This document shows, piece after piece, positions 8,090 to 18,200 of a stretch of 64,000 bases of DNA; within the stretch, counting starts at the first letter, position 1; each line of letters starts with the position of its first letter. The notes below the pieces were generated by a model. It saw only the letters and a list, made by a program, of their open reading frames with translations. It was not told the DNA's origin and ran no database searches. The position numbers and the translations under genes are program-made. Source of the stretch: Flavicella marina (GTDB lineage Bacteria > Bacteroidota > Bacteroidia > Flavobacteriales > Flavobacteriaceae); assembly GCF_009193215.1 (NCBI RefSeq), contig NZ_VYVA01000003.1, positions 248,001 to 312,000 of the forward strand. The letters are read 5' to 3'.

Positions 8090-8332
8090 TTATCCCCCAC
8101 TCACAGGTGGTATCAATGCAATTACATCGTGCTCCACAATCATAGCGTCGTCATTCGCATAAGTCTCGTTTATGGCAACCGCATACGTTGTGTAGTTCTT
8201 GAGCTGCGGGTATTTTGAAGTCAAATAAGACTTAAAATCTCTAACCGAGGTTGTTGTGTTGAGGTTTAATTTTAAGGAGTTTTCTCCTATCAAATCTGCG
8301 ACAATTCCAAAAAGTAAAAGTTCAATTTGCAT
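8090..8332 (-). CDS. moaD: molybdopterin synthase sulfur carrier (small) subunit
   Basis: MoaD is a ubiquitin-like sulfur carrier whose C-terminal Gly-Gly is thiocarboxylated and donates sulfur within molybdopterin synthase. The protein ends in PPVSGG and shows the beta-grasp pattern, beginning MQIELLLFGIVADLIG. I chose the ATG at 8332, giving 80 residues; a TTG two codons upstream (8338) is possible but less likely. It lies upstream of moaE on the minus strand. The enzyme that adenylates MoaD (MoeB/ThiF type) is not in this window. Confidence 0.93.
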   Translation of the reverse strand: MQIELLLFGIVADLIGENSLKLNLNTTTSVRDFKSYLTSKYPQLKNYTTYAVAINETYANDDAMIVEHDVIALIPPVSGG

Positions 8333-8400
8333 GTACAATCGTTTTCACAAAAATACTTTTTATTCATTAGTTCGACAAAGGACAACTCTATTATTTGATG

Positions 8401-8408
8401 TATTTTTG
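8401..8408 (+). promoter_or_regulatory. -7 box of queG
   Basis: TATTTTTG fits the Bacteroidota -7 consensus TAnnTTTG. It lies inside the longer reading frame of queG, 7 bases before an in-frame TTG at 8416, and therefore argues for the shorter start. No convincing -33 TTG is at the usual distance. Confidence 0.4.
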
Positions 8409-8415
8409 TCTTGCC

Positions 8416-9342
8416 TTGAATACAAAAGAGAAACATACAAGATTAATCAAAGAAAAAGCATTGGCCATGGGTTTTACCAGCGTTGGTATCTCTAAAGCTG
8501 CTTTTTTAGAGGAAGAAGCTCCGAGATTAGAGCAATGGCTTCAGAAGGGTTTTCAAGGAGAAATGCACTATTTAGAGAATAACTTCGACAAGCGATTAGA
8601 TCCTAGATTGTTGGTTGAAGGAGCGAAGTCTGTGATTTCTTTGAGCTACAATTATTTTCCTGCTAAAGAACAAAGAGATGATTCATTTCATATTGCAAAA
8701 TACGCTTATGGGCAAGATTACCATCATGTTATAAAGAAAAAGCTACAAGAATTATTGCAGTTTATTCATGTTGAAATTGGGGAAGTGTCGGGAAGAGTTT
8801 TTACTGATTCTGCTCCAGTTATGGAGAGAGCTTGGGCTCAAAAATCAGGTTTGGGCTGGAATGGCAAGCATTCTTTGTTGATACAAAAACAGCATGGTTC
8901 TTTTTTCTTTTTAGCAGAAATGATTTTAGATTTAGAGTTAGAATATGACATTCCGTTTAAAACAGATCACTGCGGTACGTGTACCAAATGTATTGATGCA
9001 TGTCCAACTGCTGCCATTTTGCCGAACAATACAGTTGATGGAAGCAAATGTATCTCGTACTTTACGATCGAATTAAAAAATGAGTTGCCGAACGAGGTAA
9101 AAGGAAAATTTGATGATTGGATGTTTGGCTGTGATATCTGTCAAGATGTATGTCCATGGAATCGCTTTTCGAAGCCGCATTCTGAGCCATTGTTTGAGCC
9201 TCATGATGACTTGTTGTCTATGACGAAAAATGACTGGCAAGAAATAACGGAAGAAGTGTTTCAAAAAGTGTTTAAAAAATCTGCGGTAAAACGTACTAAA
9301 TTTTCAGGTCTAGCTCGTAATATTAAGTTTTTAAAAGACTGA
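8416..9342 (+). CDS. queG: epoxyqueuosine reductase
   Basis: QueG performs the last step of queuosine synthesis in tRNA, reducing epoxyqueuosine with a cobalamin cofactor and two [4Fe-4S] clusters. The clusters are marked by [16 protein letters not shown] (~190-205) and [11 protein letters not shown] (~240-250). The N-terminal region has [10 protein letters not shown] and the [21 protein letters not shown] segment of the family. The frame is open further upstream (ATG at 8398), but the family usually begins M-N-T-x-E-K-H/Y-T, which corresponds to a TTG at 8416; a -7 box at 8401-8408 supports this. That gives 308 residues. It is divergent from moaD. Confidence 0.92.
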   Translation: MNTKEKHTRLIKEKALAMGFTSVGISKAAFLEEEAPRLEQWLQKGFQGEMHYLENNFDKRLDPRLLVEGAKSVISLSYNYFPAKEQRDDSFHIAKYAYGQDYHHVIKKKLQELLQFIHVEIGEVSGRVFTDSAPVMERAWAQKSGLGWNGKHSLLIQKQHGSFFFLAEMILDLELEYDIPFKTDHCGTCTKCIDACPTAAILPNNTVDGSKCISYFTIELKNELPNEVKGKFDDWMFGCDICQDVCPWNRFSKPHSEPLFEPHDDLLSMTKNDWQEITEEVFQKVFKKSAVKRTKFSGLARNIKFLKD

Positions 9343-9373
9343 AAAATAGCTGATATTTCTGTGCTAAATTCGA

Positions 9374-9381
9374 TATATTTG
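9374..9381 (+). promoter_or_regulatory. -7 box of maeB
   Basis: TATATTTG is an exact match to TAnnTTTG, 27 bases before the maeB ATG. A palindrome (9382-9397) follows at the expected transcription start. No clear -33 element is seen. Confidence 0.5.
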
Positions 9382-9397
9382 TTGGTTAAATAACCAA
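9382..9397. promoter_or_regulatory. palindrome at the maeB transcription start
   Basis: TTGGTTAAATAACCAA has perfect 6-base arms (ttggtt/aaccaa) around a 4-base centre. It sits directly after the -7 box and ends 11 bases before the maeB ATG. It could be a repressor operator or a small 5' hairpin. Confidence 0.4.
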
Positions 9398-9408
9398 TCA
9401 ATTACTAC

Positions 9409-11685
9409 ATGTCTGAATCTAGAAAAAGAAGAGAAGCATTAATTTACCACGCAAAACCAACTCCAGGAAAAATAAAAGTAGTACCTACAAAAAAATACGC
9501 CAGTCAAAGAGATTTGTCATTGGCCTATTCTCCTGGTGTGGCAGAGCCTTGTTTAGAGATTGAAAAAGATCCAGAAAACGCGTATCGATATACTTCCAAA
9601 GGAAACTTGGTTGCAGTGATTTCTAACGGTACGGCAGTATTGGGTTTAGGAGATATTGGCCCTTTAGCAGGAAAACCTGTAATGGAAGGGAAAGGATTGT
9701 TGTTTAAAATATTTGCTGATATAGATGTGTTTGATATTGAGGTTGATGTTACAGACGTAGATAAATTTATTGATACAGTAAAAGCGATTTCTCCTACTTT
9801 TGGTGGGATTAATTTAGAAGATATCAAAGCGCCAGAAGCCTTTGAGATTGAAAGAAGATTGAAAGAGGAATTAGATATACCTGTCATGCATGATGATCAA
9901 CATGGTACGGCGATAATATCTGCCGCTGCGTTAAAAAACGCTGCTGAAATAGTTGAAAAGAAAATTGAAGATCTTAAAATAGTTGTGAACGGAGCAGGTG
10001 CAGCAGCTATCTCTTGTACGCGTTTGTATATGGCGTTGGGTGCAAAGAGAGAAAATATTGTAATGTGTGACTCAAAGGGAGTTATTCGAAATGATCGTGG
10101 TAATTTGACAACGCAGAAAGCTGAGTTTTCTACACATCTAGATTTGAATACACTTGAAGAGGCAATGGTCGATTCAGATGTGTTTATCGGTTTGTCAAAG
10201 GGAGATGTGGTGACTCCAGAAATGTTGTTGACGATGGCTAACGATCCAATTGTGTTTGCTATGGCCAATCCTACACCAGAGATCGATTTTAATTTGGCTG
10301 TTAAAACTCGTAAAGATATCATCATGGCAACGGGTCGATCAGACCATCCTAATCAAGTGAACAATGTACTTGGATTTCCATTTATTTTTAGAGGAGCTTT
10401 GGATGTAAGAGCCACAGGAATCAACGAAGAAATGAAAATGGCTGCGGTTCATGCCTTGGCAGATTTGGCGAAAAAAACAGTGCCAGAGCAAGTGAATTTG
10501 GCCTACAACCAATCTAATTTAACATTTGGTAGAGATTATATCATTCCAAAACCGTTTGATCCAAGGTTGATTTACGAGATACCACCGGCGATTGCAAAAG
10601 CAGCAATGGAGTCAGGTATTGCTAAATATCCTATTCAAGATTGGGATAAATACAAGCACGAATTGATGGAGCGTTTAGGAACTGGTAATAAAATGGTTCG
10701 TATGCTGCATGATAGAGCTAAATCTAACCCGAAACGATTGGTGTTCAACGAGGCAGATAAGCTAAATGTGATGAAGGCGGCGCAGATTGTGTATGATGAA
10801 GGAATTGCAATTCCGATTTTATTAGGTAACAAAGCGATTATTCAAGCCCATATAGAAGAAATTGGATTTGAAGGGGATGTAGAAATTATCGATCCGAAAA
10901 TAGATGAAGAGAGACCAAGAAGGTTTCGTTATGCCGAAATTTATTGGAAAGCAAACCAACGAAAAGGTGTGACGTTGGTAGAGGCACAAAAAATGATGCG
11001 TGAGCGTAATTATTTTGCGTCAATGATGGTGAATGAAGGTGATGCTGATGCCATGATTACAGGATATGCAAGAAATTATTCGAGTACAATTAAACCTTTG
11101 TTTGAAACTATTGGTATGTTGGATGGTGTTACAAGAATCGCTGCAACAAATATGATGCTAACAAAACGCGGACCTATGTTCTTGTCTGATACCACAATAA
11201 ATATTGATCCGAATGCGAAGCAATTGGCGAAAATTACGCAATTAACAAGCAGCGTTGTAAAAATGTTTGGTTTAGAACCCGTAGTGGCTATGTTGTCGTT
11301 TTCAAACTTCGGAGCATCTACTTCAAAACATCCAACGAAAATTGAAGAAGCAGTTGGTATTTTACACAAAACAAATCCAGATTTGATAGTAGACGGACCG
11401 ATTCAAGCAGATTTCGCATTGAATTCAGAGATGTTAGAAGATAAATTTCCTTTTTCTTTGCTAGCAGGAAAAAAAACCAATACCTTGATATTTCCGAATC
11501 TAGACTCATCAAATATTGCATATAAGATGATGAAAGAGCTAAATGGAGTCGAATCAATTGGGCCAATTATTCTTGGATTAAAGAAGCCAGCACATATTCT
11601 GCAATTAGGAGCAAGTGTAGATGAAATGGTAAACATGGCTGCGGTAGCGGTAGTTGATGCTCAAAACAAATCAAAAGAACAGTAG
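9409..11685 (+). CDS. maeB: NADP-dependent malic enzyme, malic/phosphotransacetylase-like hybrid
   Basis: This 758-residue protein is the large hybrid malic enzyme, converting malate to pyruvate, CO2 and NADPH. Residues 1-430 form the malic domain: SLAYSPGVAEPC (~37), the catalytic FADIDVFDIEVD and MHDDQHGTAIISAAAL (~160-177), the cofactor loop VVNGAGAAAISC (~193) and ANPTPEI (~285). Residues ~435-755 form a phosphotransacetylase-like domain, including SNFGASTSKHP (~629) and VDGPIQADFAL (~660); in this family that domain is regulatory (acetyl-CoA) rather than catalytic. Length is normal. It is followed by ruvA after a single base, and preceded by a -7 box and a palindrome. Confidence 0.96.
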   Translation: MSESRKRREALIYHAKPTPGKIKVVPTKKYASQRDLSLAYSPGVAEPCLEIEKDPENAYRYTSKGNLVAVISNGTAVLGLGDIGPLAGKPVMEGKGLLFKIFADIDVFDIEVDVTDVDKFIDTVKAISPTFGGINLEDIKAPEAFEIERRLKEELDIPVMHDDQHGTAIISAAALKNAAEIVEKKIEDLKIVVNGAGAAAISCTRLYMALGAKRENIVMCDSKGVIRNDRGNLTTQKAEFSTHLDLNTLEEAMVDSDVFIGLSKGDVVTPEMLLTMANDPIVFAMANPTPEIDFNLAVKTRKDIIMATGRSDHPNQVNNVLGFPFIFRGALDVRATGINEEMKMAAVHALADLAKKTVPEQVNLAYNQSNLTFGRDYIIPKPFDPRLIYEIPPAIAKAAMESGIAKYPIQDWDKYKHELMERLGTGNKMVRMLHDRAKSNPKRLVFNEADKLNVMKAAQIVYDEGIAIPILLGNKAIIQAHIEEIGFEGDVEIIDPKIDEERPRRFRYAEIYWKANQRKGVTLVEAQKMMRERNYFASMMVNEGDADAMITGYARNYSSTIKPLFETIGMLDGVTRIAATNMMLTKRGPMFLSDTTINIDPNAKQLAKITQLTSSVVKMFGLEPVVAMLSFSNFGASTSKHPTKIEEAVGILHKTNPDLIVDGPIQADFALNSEMLEDKFPFSLLAGKKTNTLIFPNLDSSNIAYKMMKELNGVESIGPIILGLKKPAHILQLGASVDEMVNMAAVAVVDAQNKSKEQ

Positions 11686-11686
11686 T

Positions 11687-12268
11687 ATGATTACACAATT
11701 AAGAGGTAGGTTGATAGAAAAAAATCCAACCTATATAGTTGTTGATTGCAATGGTGTTGGGTATTATTTACATATTTCATTAAATACGTTCAGCGCATTG
11801 CCATCTGACGAAGCGATAACCATTTATACGCATTTGTCAATCAAGGAAGATGCGCATACTTTATTTGGTTTTATAACACGACTAGAAAGAGAGATTTTCC
11901 GATTGTTGATTTCGGTTTCTGGAGTTGGGCCAAGTATCGCAAGAACCATGTTGTCGTCGATGACATCTGAAGAGATTCAACAGGCAATAGCTTCGTCAAA
12001 TGTGGCGTTGATTCAATCCGTAAAAGGGATTGGTGCGAAAACCGCACAACGATTAATTTTAGATTTAAAAGATAAAGTTGTTAAAACATTTGATTTAGAT
12101 GAAAATGACTTGTCTCAGCACAATACAAACAAAGAAGAAGCGTTATCAGCTTTAGAAGTACTTGGATTTGCAAGAAAAATTTCTGAAAAAGTATTAGACC
12201 GTATTTTGAAAGAAGATAATTCTCTATCAGTTGAAGAATTAATAAAAAAGGCATTGAAAAGTTTTTAA
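11687..12268 (+). CDS. ruvA: Holliday junction branch migration protein RuvA
   Basis: RuvA binds Holliday junctions as a tetramer and loads RuvB for branch migration. With the ATG at 11687 it is 193 residues, the usual size; an upstream in-frame ATG within maeB would add an unlikely N-terminal tail. Domains seen: OB-fold N-terminus (MITQLRGRLIEK), two helix-hairpin-helix motifs with VSGVGPSIARTML (~73-85) and VKGIGAKTAQRLI (~108-120), and the C-terminal RuvB-binding domain (~147-193). It starts one base after maeB and ends 6 bases before sprA, a gene order commonly seen in flavobacteria. Confidence 0.96.
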   Translation: MITQLRGRLIEKNPTYIVVDCNGVGYYLHISLNTFSALPSDEAITIYTHLSIKEDAHTLFGFITRLEREIFRLLISVSGVGPSIARTMLSSMTSEEIQQAIASSNVALIQSVKGIGAKTAQRLILDLKDKVVKTFDLDENDLSQHNTNKEEALSALEVLGFARKISEKVLDRILKEDNSLSVEELIKKALKSF

Positions 12269-12274
12269 CCAAAC

Positions 12275-15200
12275 TTGAGAAAACTGTTGCTAAAATATAA
12301 GGGGGTATTTTTGCTGTTTTGTTGTATGATAAGTTATGCAACAATGTCGGCACAAATAGCGCCTGTCGTTCAGCCAGATCCGGTTGAAGAGACGCCTGAT
12401 CAAAAACATAGTCTTTTTTTTCAGTTACCTACAACTAAAGAAGTTATTTACGACCCTGCAAGTAAGCGATATATTATCAAAGAGACTGTTGGTGGTGTTG
12501 AAGTGAGTACTCCGTTGTTTATGTCTACAACCGAATACAAAGACTATCGTCTCAAGCAAGACATGAAAGAGTATTATAATCAAAAAATAAGTGCTCAAAA
12601 TTCAGACAAAGAGGGAAGTAAAGAAGCGCAAAAAAACTTATTGCCTACCTACTATGTAAACTCGAATTTGTTTAAAACCATTTTTGGAGGGAATGCTATT
12701 GAAACCAATGTTCAAGGTGCTATTGATGTGCGATTGGGAGTTTTGTATCAAAATATTGAAAATCCACAGCTTTCAGAAGCCAATAGAAAAAATATCACCT
12801 TTGATTTCGATCAGCAAGTAACCGCAAGTATAGGTGCAAAAATAGGCGAACGATTAAAGGTTACAGCAAATTACGATACCAAATCAACTTTTGATTTTCA
12901 AAACCTTGTAAAGATTGAATTTTCTCCCGGATTTGAAACAGCAAATGAGGATGATATTGTTCGAAAAATCGAACTCGGTAACGTAAGTATGGACGTTAGT
13001 AATAACTTAATTTCTGGTTCGCAAAGCTTATTTGGTATCAAAACAGAATTGCAATTTGGTAAAACAACGATAACTTCAGTTTTTTCTGAACAAAAATCAG
13101 AAACCAAAACGGTTACTGCTCAAGGTGGTTCTTCTTTGAATGAATTTGAATTGCAAACAAGTCAATACGATGCCAATAAATATTTTTTCTTAGCACATTA
13201 TTTTAGAAACAACTACAACGATGCTTTAAAAAACTATCCGATAATCAATAGTTCAATCAATGTAATTAACGTTGAAGTATGGGTTACAAATAGAGGGTCG
13301 AATACCGAAGATGTTAGAAATATTGTTGCCTTAACCGATATGGGTGAAAAGGGAGTTGATTTCTACTATAACTCAGAAACAGGTATTAAAGAATCAAATA
13401 TTACCAATATGGAAGTTACAGAAACCGTAACCTATCCATACCCAAACCCAGATAATGAAGCCAATAGTTTGACGACTGTTTTTGCAGATACCCGTATCAG
13501 AAATATCGGAACTGTAAAAAGTGCTTTGCCACCTTCTATGGTGCAAGGGCCAGACTATACGATTCTTGAAAATGCGAAAAAATTATTACCCAATGAATTT
13601 ACATTTCATCCACAGCTCGGTACATTAACTCTGAATAGAAGTTTGACGGATGGTGATGTCTTGGCTGTTGCTTTCCAATATACAATTACAGGTAATGAAA
13701 GGGTGTTTCAAGTTGGAGAATTAACTTCAGATGGTATTCCTTCAGACGAGAACCTTGTTGTGAAAATGCTGCGATCTGAAATAAAAGAACCCGGAAAGAG
13801 GATATGGGATTTAATGATGAAGAACATTTATTCTCTTGGGGCGTATCAAATGCAACAAGAAGGATTTTTATTAGAACTTTTGTATAAAGATGATGAAACC
13901 GGAGTTGCGATCAACTCTTTGCAAAATGCAGTTTCAACTTACAACTCTAATGGAGATAATGTAACCGTAAGTGAACGAACACTTTTGAACTTGATGAAAC
14001 TGGATAGTTTGGATCAAAATAATTTTGTAAAACCGAAAGGGGATGGGTATTTTGATTATGTAGAAGGAATTACGGTGAATTCTGAAATCGGAGCCATATT
14101 GTTTCCAACAGTTGAACCATTTGGACGTGATTTAGAAGCAAAATTGACCAATCCATCGGATGATCTTTTCTTGTTTAATGAATTGTATACCAACACGCAA
14201 GCAGTCGCTCAAAATGATTATCAAAACAGGGATAAATATTATATCAAAGGGTATTACAAATCCGATGCAAGTAACGGTATTTCTTTAGGAGCTTTCAATG
14301 TACCAAGAGGATCGGTAACGGTAACTTCGAATGGAATTGCACTGACGGAAGGCGTTGATTATGTGGTTGATTATTTAAGTGGTCGAGTTCAAATCATCAA
14401 CCCAGCTGTGGAAGCATCCGGAGCTCCGGTACAAGTTTCTTTGGAAAATAATACATTATTCAATCAACAAACCAAACGATATGTGGGGATTGATGTTGAA
14501 CATAAATTTTCTGATAAGTTTCAGATGACAGGAACCTATTTGAATGTGAATGAACGTCCACTTACACAAAAGGTGAGTTATGGTTCTGACCCTATCAACA
14601 ATACGATGCTTGGTTTGACTTTAAACTACGATTCTGAAGTTCCTTGGTTGACAAAAATGGTGAATAAATTGCCTTTTCAAGACACAGATGTTCCATCACA
14701 AGTATCGGTAAGAGGTGATTTTGCATATATGTTGCCGGGTACACCAAGTGGTATTGATCAGGATGGTGAAGCTACAACTTATATTGATGATTTTGAAGGA
14801 GCTCAAATTCCGTTGAATGTCATGGATGTGAACTCTTGGAAGCTATCAAGTAAACCGTTGAATTTTCCAGGGTATGATTTTGGAGAAGAAGTTGATTACG
14901 ACGATCCTGAAGATCCGGGGATATTGAATAGTGGTAAGAAAAGAGCCGATTTAGCTTGGTATTCAATCGATAGATTGTTTTATGGAAACTCTTCTTTGAC
15001 TCCGCCAAATATCAATAATGATGAGCTGTCAAGGGCTGAGGTAAGTCGTGTAGATTATTCAGAAATTTTTCCGAGAACAGATTTAGACAATACACAATCC
15101 ACAACACTCTCTACTTTCGATTTATCGTATTTCCCTAAAGAGCGGGGTAGTTATAATTATGACACAGATAATTTAGATTTTGATGGTAGTTTGGCTACTC

Positions 15201-18200
15201 CAGAAGATCGATGGGGTGGAATTACACGACCGTTGACAACCAACGATTTTCAACGCGCGAATGTAGAATATATTCAATTTTGGATGCAAGATCCTTATGA
15301 AAATTATTCAATGAATGCGCAAGAAGGAGCTCCAATTACGCCTATAAAAGAGGGAGAGCTTTTCTTTAATTTAGGAAATATCTCAGAAGATATTTTGAAG
15401 GATGGTCGTAAGATGTATGAAAATGGATTGCCTGGTGCTGATGAGGTTGATAATACGGACAAATCTGCTTGGGGTGATATTCCGACGAATAATACTTTTT
15501 TATATGCGTTTAACGAGTTAGATCAAGATAGATTGGTACAAGATGTTGGATTGGATGGTTTAGGAGATGAAGAGGAAAGAACTAAATTTCCAGGGGTAAA
15601 TCCTGATGATCCATCTACGGATAACTATCGTTTTTTTAGAAGTTCTGTTTACGATCAAGAAAATGCTTCGATTATTTCTAGGTATAAAGACTATAACAAA
15701 ACACAGGGAAACTCACCTACGGCTAATTTAAGTCCAGAGTCTTATCCAACTGCTGCTACTACTGTTGCTGATGCTGAAGATATCAATAGAGATCAAACCA
15801 TGAACTCTATCAATGCCTATTATCAGTACAAAGTATCATTAAATGCCAATGATCTGGCACTAGGAAAAAATCACATTGTAGATGTAAAAAGTGTACAAAG
15901 AAATACTCCAGATGGAGGGACGAAAGATGTAACATGGTATCAATTTAGAATTCCTATCAACTCAGGTACTCCAATAAATGGTATTACCGATTTCAACTCT
16001 ATTCGATTTATGCGAATGTTTTTGACCAAATTTAAAACTCCGGTGGTACTGCGTTTTGGTCAACTTCAGTTAGTCCGTGGAGATTGGAGACGTTACGACA
16101 AAAATGTACATGGAGGTGTTCAAGTACCAGACGATGATCTGGATGAAACGGAATTACTGAATTTTACGACTGGAGTGGTCAATATAGAAGAAAATGAAGG
16201 AAGAGTGCCTATTCCATATGTGTTGCCACCTGGAATTCAGAGAGAACAATTACAAGGTGCTACGAGGTTGCAATTTCAAAACGAGCAATCGTTGTCGGTA
16301 AAAGTTAATGACCTTCAGGCAGGGGAAGCTAGAACAGTGTTTAAAAACCTTATTTCTGATCTTCGAATGTTTAAAAAGTTAAAAATGTTCGTGCATGCCG
16401 AAGGTATTGGTACTGATTTGCAAGATGATAAGATGATGGCAATCATGCGTTTGGGGTCAGATTTGAACGATAACTATTATCAAGTAGAGGTGCCTTTAAA
16501 AGCTACCTTGTTTGGAGAATCGACAAGTGAAGAGGTGTGGCCAGCAGAGAATAATTTTGAGGTAGATTTGGAGTCTTTAGGTTTGTTAAAAGTACAGCGT
16601 TATGCAGAACAAGGCTCTTCTGGTGCTAATGAACTTTACCCATTGCCAGTTCCAGGAGAAGCTCCGATGTACCGCGTTCGTGTAAAAGGAAACCCGAACT
16701 TAGCGAACATCAAAACTATGATGATGGGGGTTCAGAATATTTCAACAACACCTCAAAGTGCGGAGTTGTGGTTCAATGAATTGCGCGTTGCAGGTTTCGA
16801 TAATGAAGGTGGATGGGCGACAACGGTAAGTGCCAATGCGAATTTTGCAGATTTGGCGGATGTTGCTTTAACGGGAAGCATGCAAACAATAGGTTTTGGA
16901 GGTGTTGAACAGCGTGTGAATGAAAGAAGTCAAGAAGATGTGAAACAATATGGTGTATCTACCAACGTAAATGTTGGGCAATTGATGCCGAAAGATTGGG
17001 GAGTTAAAATACCATTGAGTTATTCAATTTCTGAAGAGTTTAAAGATCCTAAGTACGATCCTAAATTCCAAGATGTAAAATTTGAAGATGCTGAAGAAAT
17101 CAATGAAAATAGTAGCAGTGCAAGAGATTATACCAAGCGTAGTAGTATTAGTTTGATCAACGTTAGAAAAGAACGTGTCGGAGAATTAAAAAAGAAACCG
17201 AAGCCATATGATATTGAGAACTTTTCAGTTTCTTATAGTTATAACGAGTTAAATCATCGTGATTACAACGTGCAAAAAAGATTAGAACAAGATGTAAGAA
17301 CTTCTGCGAATTATGCATACAATATTCCTGCAAGGCCTATTGAACCTTTTAAAAATTCTGAATCGTTAAATAACAAGTATTTTAAAATAATTAGAGATAT
17401 CAATTTTAATTTGCTGCCATCTACGATTGGTGTGAATAGTAATATTACAAGAACTTATAACGAGCAAGCTTCTCGAAATTTGGTTACACAAGGAGCGTTG
17501 CCTACCTTAAGACAACGAAACTTTTTGTTTGATTGGGATTACAATATTGGTTATAATCTTAGTAGGAACTTAAAATTTAATTTCAGAGCAGCCAACAAAC
17601 ATATTTATGATTCTTTTGAGCAATTAGATGATGCTGAAACTGAAGATATAGGTCTGTATACCGATTTTTTCAATTTAGGAAGGGCGAATAACTACAATCA
17701 AAAGTTTGATGTGAATTATCAAATTCCGATCGATAAATTGCCGTATTTAAGCTTTGTAACTGCAGATTATAACTATACAGCGGACTTTAGTTGGCAAGCA
17801 GGTTCACAATCGTTTTTATACCAAATTGGGAATTCTATTCAGAATGCAAACACACATAGTTTGTCAACGAATATGAATATGACCAAATTTTATAAAGAAA
17901 TTGGGTTGAAGAGCTTGTTTACTCCAAAATCTAAGAAAAAGAAGAAAAAGAAAAGTTCGAAAGCAGATGATGGCAAACCAAAATTTGCAACTCCAACTGC
18001 TCCAAGAAAAATAGGTTCTTCTAAAAAAACAAGTACAGGAGAAAAGGTGCTAAATGTTGCATACGATTTAATAACTTCTATCAAATCAACACGAATCAGT
18101 TATTCAGAGAATAATGGTACATTTTTACCAGGGTACAAGCAGTCAGTTGGTTTTCTTGGACGAAGTAGAACAGATGGTGGATTGGCTCCAACTTTTGGTT

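Noticed and set aside
8256-8495. Frame spanning the moaD-queG gap
   Set aside because: It overlaps both genes out of frame and resembles no family.
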